64,000 nucleotides of DNA from Thermaceae bacterium. GTDB taxonomy: Bacteria; Deinococcota; Deinococci; Deinococcales; Marinithermaceae. The position numbers and the translations under genes are program-made. Position 1 is the first letter of the stretch. Each line of letters starts with the position of its first letter. Below are positions 39,834 through 48,594 of this stretch, in pieces. The stretch is taken from positions 53,532 through 117,531 of the forward strand of contig JAMOUW010000059.1 in assembly GCA_027067955.1 (NCBI GenBank), in the 5' to 3' direction. The notes beneath the pieces were generated by a model. That model did not search any database, was not told where the DNA came from, and saw nothing but the letters and a program-made list of their open reading frames with translations.

Positions 39834-40958
39834 ATGCGTACGTTTGCCTTTTTCTTATTAATGCTGACCTCCTTTACCTGGGCGGGACCCGACTGGCTGC
39901 GCTGGGGAGCGCACGCCGACGAGGGCTTTACCCGTTTCGTCTTCGAGTTGCCGCTAGGCACGTCATACGAAGTCGTGAGCGAAAACGCGGTGGTACGCGT
40001 GCGCCTGGGACTGGGGGTCGCAAAGCAGGAAACCCTGACCACCGAAGATCCCGCGGTCGAACACGTGGAGATAGTGCCCGCTACCGCGGGCGCCGAGGTA
40101 AGGCTCTATCTGAGGCCGGGATCTACGGCGAAAAAACCTTTTGTGCTCGAAGGTCCGGCGGCCCACTTTCGCCTGGTTATCGACGTCGTCCATCCCCAAA
40201 ACGGCCTCGCGGCGCAACCGCCGAAACCCAAACCAAGACCTCCGGTGGTGGTGATAGATCCGGGTCACGGCGGTCCCGACCCCGGTACGGTCGGCTACAT
40301 CCGCGAGAAAGAGGTCACCCTCGACATCGCCCTGCGGGTGCGCTACCTGCTCGAGGCCAACGGCATCAAGGTGGTGCTCACCCGCGACGGCGACTACGAC
40401 CTGGCCCCGCCCCAAATCAGGGATTACAACCAGCGCAAGATAATCGATCTGGACAAGCGGGCCGAGATGACCAACGGCGACCGCAATCTCTTCGTTTCCA
40501 TACACGTCAACTCGGCCGAACGTCCCGCGCGCGGAATAGAAGTCTACTATCTGGGCAAGACCCTGGATCCGCGCACGCTGGCCCTCGCCGTGGCCGAAAA
40601 CGGTGGCGGGGAGCTGGGGCTCGAGCTCACCCAAAAAGCCGAGAGCACCGCCGAAGCCGCACTGGCCGATTTGATAGCCCAGGGCAACCTGCAGTTCTCC
40701 GCCCGGCTGGCGAAAGCAATTCTCAAGCAGTTGCTCAGCCGCACCCACACCATCAATCGCGGCGTGCACTCCGCCCCCTTCTACGTGCTCCGCTACGCCC
40801 GCATCCCTGCGGTGCTAGTGGAAGTGGGTTTTGCCAACCATCCCACCGAGGGACGGCTACTTGCGCGCGTCGACTACCGCCAACAGCTGGCGGAAGGAAT
40901 AGTAGCGGGGATCCTGGAGATGCTGAGGAACGGCACATACGCGGCGCCCGGGCAATAG
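39834..40958 (+). CDS. N-acetylmuramoyl-L-alanine amidase (Amidase_3, N-terminal AMIN-like)
   Basis: Signal peptide MRTFAFFLLMLTSFTWA; VVIDPGHGGPDPGTVG; SIHVNSAERPARGIEVYYL; VLVEVGFANHPTEG. Confidence 0.93.
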   Translation: MRTFAFFLLMLTSFTWAGPDWLRWGAHADEGFTRFVFELPLGTSYEVVSENAVVRVRLGLGVAKQETLTTEDPAVEHVEIVPATAGAEVRLYLRPGSTAKKPFVLEGPAAHFRLVIDVVHPQNGLAAQPPKPKPRPPVVVIDPGHGGPDPGTVGYIREKEVTLDIALRVRYLLEANGIKVVLTRDGDYDLAPPQIRDYNQRKIIDLDKRAEMTNGDRNLFVSIHVNSAERPARGIEVYYLGKTLDPRTLALAVAENGGGELGLELTQKAESTAEAALADLIAQGNLQFSARLAKAILKQLLSRTHTINRGVHSAPFYVLRYARIPAVLVEVGFANHPTEGRLLARVDYRQQLAEGIVAGILEMLRNGTYAAPGQ

Positions 40959-41039
40959 CCCCGCCAAGGGGCGTCCAGCGCGCTCCACCCGTCCAAAAAC
41001 CGCCCGGGGGTGGCCTGTGGGGACTGTAGCATGGATAAC

Positions 41040-41705
41040 ATGGATACCGAGCTAGCCAGGTACATCGACCACACCCTCTTGCTACCAACGGCGACCACGG
41101 CCGATATCGAAAAACTCTGCCGGGAAGCCGACGATTATTACTTATACGCCGTCTGCGTCAACCCCGCTTTCGTTCCCGCAGCCCGGCGCGCTCTGGGCGC
41201 AAGCCCCGTGCGCATTGCCGCCGTGGTGGGCTTCCCCCTGGGCGCCAATTCTTCACAGATTAAGGCCGTGGAGGCGGCACTGGCGGTCTCCCAGGGCGCC
41301 GACGAGCTCGACATGGTGATTCCCCTCGGGGCGGCGCTAGCTGGCGACTGGGAAGCGGTGGCCGGGGACGTACGCGCCGTACGCGAGGCCGCCCCGCAAG
41401 CGGTTCTGAAAGTAATCCTGGAAACCGGCCACCTCAGCGAATCTCAGATACGCGCAGCCGCCGAAGCGGCGCTGGCGGGTGGAGCCGACTACCTAAAAAC
41501 CTCAACTGGTTTCGGGCCGCGCGGGGCCAGCGTCGAAGACGTGCGGCTGCTGGTCGAGGTGGCCGCCGGGCGCGCTAAGGTTAAGGCGGCCGGCGGTATA
41601 CGCAATCGCGAGGACGCCTGGAAGATGATTGAGGCGGGCGCCGATCGCCTGGGCACATCTAGCGGGGTCGCGCTCGTAAGCGGCGGGGAGAGCAAGGGCT
41701 ATTAA
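41040..41705 (+). CDS. deoC: deoxyribose-phosphate aldolase
   Basis: ARYIDHTLLLPTATTADIEKLCREA; YLKTSTGFGPRGASVEDV; VKAAGGIRN. Confidence 0.95.
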   Translation: MDTELARYIDHTLLLPTATTADIEKLCREADDYYLYAVCVNPAFVPAARRALGASPVRIAAVVGFPLGANSSQIKAVEAALAVSQGADELDMVIPLGAALAGDWEAVAGDVRAVREAAPQAVLKVILETGHLSESQIRAAAEAALAGGADYLKTSTGFGPRGASVEDVRLLVEVAAGRAKVKAAGGIRNREDAWKMIEAGADRLGTSSGVALVSGGESKGY

Positions 41706-42819
41706 GAAACAGCAGAAACCCAAACCCGCATGGCTGGGATACGCACTGCTCGTACTGCTGGCCGGCCTGGCGCTCTGGCAGCAAAAAAGCGGCTACACCA
41801 ATCCGCCCGCAGCTGGCACGGTCAGTCTGCAGGTCCGCTTTTTGCCAGAAGAGGAAGACGCCGTGCTCGACGCCTTGCAGGGGGCTCTGGCAAAAGCCCG
41901 GCGCACCGCCGACCTGGCGCTCCTGACCCTGAACGACACCCGGCTGGGATACGCGCTTGCGCAGGCGGCGCAACGCGGCGTAAGGGTACGCATCTTCAGC
42001 GAGCGCGAACACCGGAACGAACTGCTGTCAACGCTGCTCTCCGGCGCCCGCGGTCAGCGCAGCGGCCGCCCCCGAATCAGCAGGCGGCAGGCGGAAGATG
42101 CGGTGGAACCGCTGGGCGGCCATTGTGAACGCCTCTCCCGGGTACAAATCTGCTACGACGACCGCCCGGGGCTGATGCACGACAAGTTTGCAGTCATCGA
42201 CGACCAGCAGGTGTTTACCGGCAGCATGAACTGGAGTTACAGCGGAATACATCGCAATGACAACGACTCGTTGAGCCTGAACGGCGAGTCGGCCGCCCGC
42301 GTTTTCCACTCCGCCTTCGAGGCGCTGTGGCAGCGCAAACCACGGTCCCCAGCTCCGGCGATGCTGGAGATTGAGGACGGCGGCGAATTGGAGATCTACT
42401 TTACCCCTTCCTACGGCCACGAAGCCGAGCGGCGAATAAGCTCCGAGCTGAACAAAGCCGAAAGTGAAATTTTGGTTGCCGCGTTCGTGCTTACCAATCC
42501 CGCGATAATCGCCTCTCTTAACCGGGCCGCAAGGCGCGGAGTAGAAGTGCGGGTTCTGCTGGAACAACGAAATCTAAGAGATTCGCAGGAAGAAGAACTG
42601 GACCGGCGTGTAGAAGTACGCACGGACGCCAACCGTTACGCAATGCACTTAAAAACGATGGTCATAGACGAAAAGGTGGTGCTAACCGGATCGTTCAATT
42701 TCACCCGCTCGGCGGTGGCGCGCAACGACGAAAACCTGCTGGTTCTCACCAGCCCCCGCCATGCAGGGCGGTACAAAGAAAAGGTATGGGGACTATGGCA
42801 AGCAGCCAGCCCACGATAG
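41701..42819 (+). CDS. phospholipase D-like protein with N-terminal signal anchor (probable ATT start)
   Basis: Two HKD motifs (MHDKFAVIDDQQVFTGSMNWS; MHLKTMVIDEKVVLTGSFNFT); in-frame upstream IKKQQKPKPAWLGYALLVLLAGLALWQQK between a stop at 41677 and ATG 41842. Confidence 0.75.
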   Translation: MKKQQKPKPAWLGYALLVLLAGLALWQQKSGYTNPPAAGTVSLQVRFLPEEEDAVLDALQGALAKARRTADLALLTLNDTRLGYALAQAAQRGVRVRIFSEREHRNELLSTLLSGARGQRSGRPRISRRQAEDAVEPLGGHCERLSRVQICYDDRPGLMHDKFAVIDDQQVFTGSMNWSYSGIHRNDNDSLSLNGESAARVFHSAFEALWQRKPRSPAPAMLEIEDGGELEIYFTPSYGHEAERRISSELNKAESEILVAAFVLTNPAIIASLNRAARRGVEVRVLLEQRNLRDSQEEELDRRVEVRTDANRYAMHLKTMVIDEKVVLTGSFNFTRSAVARNDENLLVLTSPRHAGRYKEKVWGLWQAASPR

Positions 42820-43379
42820 TTCTGGCCTCCGGCAGTCCGCGGCGGCGGGAGCTCTTGAAACGTCTGGGGCTGCCTTTTGTGGTAAAACCACCGGCCGTCG
42901 AGGAAGAAAGGTGGCCCGGGGAGGATCCCCCCGCCACCGCCAGGCGGCTCGCCGGTCTGAAAGCGCGTGCGGCTGCGGGAGAATGGGTGGTGGCGGCAGA
43001 TACCATAGTCGAACTGAACGGCCTGGTTTTGGGCAAACCGCGGGATACCGGGGAGAATCTGGAGTACCTGCGTCTTCTCTCGGGACGCACCCACCTGGTG
43101 CACACCGGTCTGGCCGTCACAGGACCGGATGGCGGTGAGGAAACGGTCAGCACTACCCGGGTCACCTTTCGGGAGCTTGCAGATTGGGAAATGCAAGCCT
43201 ACGCCGCCAGCGGTGAAGGACTGGACAAGGCGGGCGGCTACGGTATTCAGGAAAAGGGGATGGCGCTGGTGGCGGGTATAGAAGGCGACTTCTTTACGGT
43301 CATGGGCCTGCCGGTGTCCGCCCTCTGGACAGGTCTGGGCAAGCTGGGCTACCCGCTGGCGGAGGTCTGGCGTGCTTAG
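42795..43379 (+). CDS. maf: Maf-like nucleotide pyrophosphatase
   Basis: IVLASGSPRRRELLKRLGLPF; VVAADTIVELNGLVLGKP; DKAGGYGIQEKG. Confidence 0.94.
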   Translation: MASSQPTIVLASGSPRRRELLKRLGLPFVVKPPAVEEERWPGEDPPATARRLAGLKARAAAGEWVVAADTIVELNGLVLGKPRDTGENLEYLRLLSGRTHLVHTGLAVTGPDGGEETVSTTRVTFRELADWEMQAYAASGEGLDKAGGYGIQEKGMALVAGIEGDFFTVMGLPVSALWTGLGKLGYPLAEVWRA

Positions 43380-44148
43380 ACTAACATACCTGGGATACGT
43401 ATTTTTGGCACTGGCGCTGTCCGCACTGACCGCAAACTTCGCACCGCAACTGCCGGGAGAGGTATCGGCGCGGATAGCCCCGCTCTTTGGCCTCGGGCAC
43501 CGCGCCGCTCAAAACCTGCGTGCGGCAGTCGCCACCCTGATCGAGCGCCGCAACCTTCGCTACGAAAACCGCCAGCTAGCCGAAGAGGTGGCCTGGCTCG
43601 AGGAGAGCAATACCGAACTTAAAGTCGAGCTGGAGCGCCTGCGCCGCGCTCTGGCCGTGCGCGAAGCCCAGGCGCCGGGAGTGGTGGCCAGCGCCCCGGT
43701 AATCTCCGAGGATACCTCGGGTCTCTACCGTCGCTTGATCCTGGGTCTCGGTGAAGCCGACGGTCTCTCCGCGGGCATGCCGGTCACCAGCCCCGACGGG
43801 CTGGTGGGGGTGATAATCGAAACGACCCCGCACCGTGCGGTCGTGCGCACGGTGGTGGACCCTGAGTCGCGGGTGGGGGTCAGACCCGAAGGCGGTCCGG
43901 GTAGGGGCATTGCCGTGGGCGAACCGCCGGCTAGCCTGCGCGTAGAGCTGCCGGTGGAAACGAAGGTTGCGGTCGGGGAACTGCTCGTAACCGGATCGTT
44001 GCAGGGCCTGTTCCCCGAAGGCATCCCCGTGGCCCGGGTCACCCGCATCCTGCCCCGCACGCCGGGAGCGTTGCGAAAAGTAGTCCGCGCCGAACCGCTG
44101 GTCAAGTTCGGACTGCTCGAAGAGGTGGTCGTGCTGGGTAAGCTATGA
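43372..44148 (+). CDS. mreC: rod shape-determining protein MreC
   Basis: Coiled coil followed by GADGLSAGMPV-type beta domain; followed by mreD and mrdA. Confidence 0.88.
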   Translation: MLRLTYLGYVFLALALSALTANFAPQLPGEVSARIAPLFGLGHRAAQNLRAAVATLIERRNLRYENRQLAEEVAWLEESNTELKVELERLRRALAVREAQAPGVVASAPVISEDTSGLYRRLILGLGEADGLSAGMPVTSPDGLVGVIIETTPHRAVVRTVVDPESRVGVRPEGGPGRGIAVGEPPASLRVELPVETKVAVGELLVTGSLQGLFPEGIPVARVTRILPRTPGALRKVVRAEPLVKFGLLEEVVVLGKL

Positions 44149-44630
44149 GAACATTCCTGCTCATCATTTCCAGCCTGATAATGCAGTCGCTCGTTTCGGG
44201 TCTGCTGCCCGATCGTTTGACCCCTCCTGATCTCTGGTTCCTGCTCGTGCTGGTTCTGGCCAGCCGGCACAACCCCTACGCAGGACTGGCGATAGCCTTC
44301 GGAATCGGCCTCATGCAAGACCTCAGTTCCGCGGGTTATCTCGGCTTCCACGCCCTGGGGCTGGTCAGCGCCGCATACGCGTTTTACGGCCTGCGGGGCT
44401 GGCTCCACTGGGAAGAACCGGCTGCGCGAATGGTCATTATTTTCCTGTCCTTCCTCGTGAAGTGGGGCGGTTACCTGATACTCGTCTACTGGCTGCGTTA
44501 TACGACACTGCCCGCGAGCACCTGGGCGCAGGTGTTTGCTCCGGAACTCGCACTTACGTTACTGCTCGCACCGGCCTACTTGTGGATGGCGGAAGCGCTG
44601 CTGGGGCCGGAGGACGAAACATATGCCTGA
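44145..44630 (+). CDS. mreD: rod shape-determining protein MreD
   Basis: Small multi-TM protein; PDLWFLLVLVLASRHNPYAGLAIAFGIGLMQDLSSAGYLGFHAL. Confidence 0.82.
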   Translation: MRTFLLIISSLIMQSLVSGLLPDRLTPPDLWFLLVLVLASRHNPYAGLAIAFGIGLMQDLSSAGYLGFHALGLVSAAYAFYGLRGWLHWEEPAARMVIIFLSFLVKWGGYLILVYWLRYTTLPASTWAQVFAPELALTLLLAPAYLWMAEALLGPEDETYA

Positions 44631-46392
44631 GCGGGTACGGCTGCTGCTGGCCATCATCTACTTCTTTTTGCTCATTCTTGTCGGCCGCCTCATGCAATTG
44701 CAGGTGTTCGAGCACAGCAAGTACGCCACCCTGGCCCGCGGCAATCACCAGCGCACCGAAACCATACCCGCGCTGCGGGGACGCATATTCGACCGCAACG
44801 GCACCCCGATAGCCGCTAATCGAATCGCCGTGGACCTCCTTTACCGGGGCGGACCGATCAGATTCACGTCCCGCATCCTGGCCATCGTCGGCATCGACCA
44901 CCTGCCCAAAGTGCCTCCAGGGGAAGAGGAAATCGTACTCGCGGCCAACCTCCCCGACAAGTGGATACCAACCCTCGCCGAACTGACGGCAGGCCAGCCC
45001 AACCTGCGCCTTGAGGAACGCATCGAGCGTTATTACCCCAACCCCATCGCCGGTCCCGTGATCGGCTACGTACAGGGTCCTTCGGCAACGGACCTCAAGC
45101 ACGGTTACGAGCGGGGCGACCTGGTAGGGCGGGCAGGCATAGAGGCTGCGCTCGAAAACGTGCTGCGTGGCCGGCGTGGCCTCAAACTGGTGGAAGTCAA
45201 CGTACACGGCGAGGTGATAAGGGAACAAGTACTTACCCCGCCCCAACCCGGTCGGGACGTGCGTCTGACCATCGATCTCAACCTGCAGCGCTCCGCTGAA
45301 CGAGCCCTTGCGGAAGCTCTGGACGACCTGAATGCGGGTCGAAAAAAGCTGGGGCTTCCGCCGGAAACCGTGGCTAAGGGTGCACTTGTCGCGCTGGATC
45401 CTCTGAGCGGCGAAATACTGGCAATGGCCACCAGTCCCGCCTACGACCCCAACCTGTTTACCCGCCGGCCGGCGCCCGCCTCCGAAATCCAATCCCTGCA
45501 GACCGACCCGGCCCTGCCCCTGCTCAACCGCGCGGTACAGTCATATACACCTGGATCGACCTTCAAGGTGGTTTCCGCCAGCGCCCTGCTGGAGGCAGGT
45601 AAGGTAGCTCCAAACACCACGTTCCGCTGTCTGCCGTTTATTCGCTTTGGCGGCCAGATAAGGCGCAACTGGTCTCCCCGCGACATGGGGCCGATGACCG
45701 TACAGGAAGCCCTGGCCTATAGCTGCAATACCTGGTTCTACCAGGCGGTCATAGAGGCCGGTCCCGTTCGCGTCATCGACACCATAGCCGCCAGAGCAAG
45801 GGACCTCGGCCTGGGGCAAAGCACGGGCCTGGAGCTGGCGGAGAAGCGGGGGCTGGTGCCAGACAGGTCCTGGAAGAAAGAACGCTTTGGCGAGCCCTGG
45901 TACCCGGGGGAGACCCTCTCGGTAGCCATAGGCCAGGGGGCGGTCATGGCCACTCCGGTTCAGATTGCGCACATGCTTGCGCTGATAGCCCGCTCGGGGC
46001 AATCCCCCAGCCCTCACCTGGTATTGAGCCCGGACGGATCCCACAAGAGAAAAAAAGTGGAAGGTTTATTCTGGCACACCCTGCAAGGGGGATTGCGCAA
46101 AACCGTAACCGAGGGTACCGCCTCGTCGCGCCTGAAGAACTTCCCGGTGCCCACGGCGGGCAAAACCGGTACCGCCGAAACGCCGGGAAAACGGGCTGGT
46201 TACGAACACGCCTGGTACATGGGTTTTGGACCCTATCCGCTAGACCAGCCCAGTCCCTATCCTCCGTTCGTGGTCGTGGCCTTCTTCGAAAAAGCTGGCG
46301 AGGGCAGCCGGGTAGCCCTGCCCGCTGTGAAAAAGGTGATGGCTGCGTTCTGGGAGGTGCCCGAATCCACCCCCAAGCCCGCAACTCCATGA
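44623..46392 (+). CDS. mrdA: penicillin-binding protein 2
   Basis: MPERVRLLLAIIYFFLLILVGRLMQLQVFEHSKY; SYTPGSTFKVVSA (SxxK); YSCNTWF (SxN); KTGTAE. Confidence 0.94.
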   Translation: MPERVRLLLAIIYFFLLILVGRLMQLQVFEHSKYATLARGNHQRTETIPALRGRIFDRNGTPIAANRIAVDLLYRGGPIRFTSRILAIVGIDHLPKVPPGEEEIVLAANLPDKWIPTLAELTAGQPNLRLEERIERYYPNPIAGPVIGYVQGPSATDLKHGYERGDLVGRAGIEAALENVLRGRRGLKLVEVNVHGEVIREQVLTPPQPGRDVRLTIDLNLQRSAERALAEALDDLNAGRKKLGLPPETVAKGALVALDPLSGEILAMATSPAYDPNLFTRRPAPASEIQSLQTDPALPLLNRAVQSYTPGSTFKVVSASALLEAGKVAPNTTFRCLPFIRFGGQIRRNWSPRDMGPMTVQEALAYSCNTWFYQAVIEAGPVRVIDTIAARARDLGLGQSTGLELAEKRGLVPDRSWKKERFGEPWYPGETLSVAIGQGAVMATPVQIAHMLALIARSGQSPSPHLVLSPDGSHKRKKVEGLFWHTLQGGLRKTVTEGTASSRLKNFPVPTAGKTGTAETPGKRAGYEHAWYMGFGPYPLDQPSPYPPFVVVAFFEKAGEGSRVALPAVKKVMAAFWEVPESTPKPATP

Positions 46393-46405
46393 CATACTGA
46401 ACACC

Positions 46406-46972
46406 ATGCGTCTGCGTGCCACCCTGGGAGCACTGGCACTCCGCCTCGACGGTGGGGAACAACCCGAAACGGTGAAGGCCGCCATAGAAGAAGCTCCGCA
46501 AATGCCAATAGAGGTTGAATTCGCAGGAGATGTCACGGGCGCGGTAGTGCAAGCGCTTCTCGATTCCGCCACGAGTCGCGGTCTCGAGGTGCGCTTCCGG
46601 CCGCCGCGAACGGCCCGGCAAATCCCGCATACCGAAGTGGTGGACCACACCCTGCGCAGCGGGCAAAGAATAACCTCATCCGGCACCGTGGTGGTCCTGG
46701 GGGACGTCAACCCCGGCGCCGAGGTGGTGGCGGGTGGAGACGTTATAGTCGTGGGGAAACTGCGCGGCCTTGCGCACGCCGGAGCCGAAGGGAACGATGA
46801 TGCAACCATATGGGCGCTGGAGCTCGGCGCCAAGCAACTGCGCATTGCCGGGCACGTCGCCGTAGCCCCCGAGGACGCTCCAGCCCCCGCCGGCCCGGAA
46901 CGGGCGCGGGTTGAGGACGGCCAGATAATCATCGAGCCCTGGGGCGGACGCAAAACATCTAACCACGGCTAA
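46406..46972 (+). CDS. minC: septum site-determining protein MinC
   Basis: TLRSGQRITSSGTVVVLGDVNPGAEVVAGGDVIVVGKLRGLAHAG. Confidence 0.93.
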   Translation: MRLRATLGALALRLDGGEQPETVKAAIEEAPQMPIEVEFAGDVTGAVVQALLDSATSRGLEVRFRPPRTARQIPHTEVVDHTLRSGQRITSSGTVVVLGDVNPGAEVVAGGDVIVVGKLRGLAHAGAEGNDDATIWALELGAKQLRIAGHVAVAPEDAPAPAGPERARVEDGQIIIEPWGGRKTSNHG

Positions 46973-46979
46973 GAAAAAA

Positions 46980-46996
46980 ACGCCCGGTGCGGGCGT
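46980..46996. terminator. probable bidirectional terminator between minC and bTHX
   Basis: ACGCCCGGTGCGGGCGT flanked by A-tract and ATTT between convergent genes. Confidence 0.7.
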
Positions 46997-47019
46997 ATTT
47001 CTGATTTGCGTGAATGGTC

Positions 47020-47103
47020 TTATTTCTTGCGGCGCGGCCGGTACTTGCCGTATGTACCCTTGGCGATCTTTCCCTTGCGGGTCCTGCGATCTCCTCGGCC
47101 CAT
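47020..47103 (-). CDS. thx: 30S ribosomal protein bTHX (Thx), 27 aa; not in ORF track
   Basis: [27 protein letters not shown], strongly resembling T. thermophilus Thx; GAGG upstream. Confidence 0.93.
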   Translation of the reverse strand: MGRGDRRTRKGKIAKGTYGKYRPRRKK

Positions 47104-47112
47104 CCTTGCCTC

Positions 47113-47403
47113 CTAGGCCTGCAGGCTGCCCAGTATCTGGTGCAGCTTCTTCATCAGGCGGGACTTTTTGCGCGCAGCGGTGCGGGCATGCAGGGTGGAT
47201 CCCTTGGCCGCCTTGTCGATCAGACTCTCGGCCACCCGCAGATAACGCAAGGCGCGTTCTTTATTTCCATCTTCGGCGGCTTGAATCGCTTTCTTGCTGA
47301 ATGTCTTTATCATCGACTTCTTCGCCTTGTTCCGCGCGCGTCGCTTTAGCGACTGGCGGTGGCGCTTCATAGCCGATGGGGTGCGTGCGCTGCTGTTCGC
47401 CAT
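47113..47403 (-). CDS. rpsT: 30S ribosomal protein S20
   Basis: [43 protein letters not shown]...[20 protein letters not shown]. Confidence 0.95.
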   Translation of the reverse strand: MANSSARTPSAMKRHRQSLKRRARNKAKKSMIKTFSKKAIQAAEDGNKERALRYLRVAESLIDKAAKGSTLHARTAARKKSRLMKKLHQILGSLQA

Positions 47404-47738
47404 ATTCCTCCTCAATGCCCCGGCGGGCAAGCCAACCGCAAGTTTACCATAGCTTTGCGCCGACTGCCAAGCATTTGTAATCGGTCAATACGTCTGAAAC
47501 TCCCCGCTCTAGGGAACCGCCCTCCCCCCTGCATCATAGCCAGGTACTCCAAGGGGGCCAACCCATGTAACCGGTCACAGCTCTGCGGGTGGGCTCAGCT
47601 GCATGGCCCGTACCTGCAGCCTGTGGCTCGTGGTCCGGGAAATGCTTCCGTCCACAGTTCATGGTGCGTAGTTCGCGGTAACAGCGCGGCTTGCAGCAGG
47701 CAGTTGGTAGCTCGTGGCAGGCTCTTTAAAGGCATCTC

Positions 47739-48500
47739 AATCTCGGCTTCGCGTACAGCATGGACCCCGGATCCCGGCAACATTTGGTTGCCTCGTCCGG
47801 GGAAACGGATGAAAGCGGCTTGTGGTGGGTGGCTTGTAGCCTGTGGTGGGTATGTCAGCGACAACGTAATCTCGGCTTTCTGTACAGCATGGACCCCGGG
47901 TCTCGTTCACTGCATAGCTCACTCGCCCGGGGATACGAGAAAAGCAGGAGGTAGGGGGTGGGGTGTGGGAGGTGGGTTTTTGAAAAACGACGCAAAACAA
48001 ACCGAGGGCGGCTTGGCAGGTGATAAAAATGGTGTTTCCTGCATCCCGCTCCCTGCGTCTCACATCCAGCATTTCGTGTCCCCGGCCAAGGGAGCGTAGC
48101 GACCGCGAGCCGGGGTCCATGCCGCGTCATTAATCCACGGTTGAGTTTGTGGTTCAAGTATCCGACCCCTATCAACGTCATTGCTTCGTTAGCAGCAATC
48201 GAATCTCGGCTTCCCGCCCAGCATGGACCCCGGATCTCCCTCGGCTTTAAGCCTCGGTCGCCCGGGGATACGAATAAAGGCGGCTTGTGGTTGGTGGCTT
48301 GTAGCGTGTGGTTGACCAGTCAACGACAACGAAACCTCGGGGTATTGCACAGCATGGACCCCGGGTCTCACCCGCTTTGCGGGTTTGCCCAGTGGTACAA
48401 CGTCGGCCAGGATGCAGAAACTAAACCGTGTCCCCGGACGAGTGAGCTACCAGCGAACGAGATCCGGGGCCCATGCCGCGTCATCACTCCACGGTTCGGT
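47739..48500. repeat. palindromic repeat array (about 130 bp units, four forward and two inverted)
   Basis: Recurring CAGCATGGACCCCGG(A/G)TC...(C/T)CCGGGG(A)A/TACG units with atgg at 47760, 47889, 48223, 48354; inverted GTGTCCCCGG...CCGGGG(T/C)CCATGCCGCGTCAT at about 48077 and 48428. Confidence 0.85.
47940..48067 (+). repeat. 128 bp dispersed repeat, copy 1 (inside the array)
   Basis: AAAAGCAGGAGGTAGGGGGTGGGGTGTGGGAGGTGGGTTTTTGAAAAACGACGC...CCCGCTCCCTGCGTCTCACATCC, near-identical to the reverse complement of 63802..63923. Confidence 0.9.
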
Positions 48501-48546
48501 CGCCGCACGATAAACCGCCCTTCCCCGGGGAGAAGGTCGGCGCCAG

Positions 48547-48573
48547 ACAAAAGGCCCCCGGATTCCGGGGGCC
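48547..48573 (-). terminator. rho-independent terminator
   Basis: Minus strand GGCCCCCGGAATCCGGGGGCCTTTTGT downstream of the lipoprotein gene. Confidence 0.75.
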
Positions 48574-48594
48574 CCGGCCGCAGCCTGCGGCTGG

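Noticed and set aside
47760-47954. Peptides beginning MDPGSR recurring in the array
   Set aside because: They are translations of the palindromic repeat unit (ATGGACCCCGG...), not independent genes.
47359-48099. 246-aa plus-strand ORF across the repeat array
   Set aside because: Overlaps rpsT antisense and is composed of repeat-derived peptides; no coding support.
47739-48500. CRISPR array
   Set aside because: Repeats are about 130 bp apart, imperfect, present in both orientations, and there are no cas genes in the window.
47590-48545. Integron attC array
   Set aside because: Inverted repeats are CCCCGG/CCGGGG based, without consistent GTTRRRY/RYYYAAC core sites, integrase or cassette ORFs.
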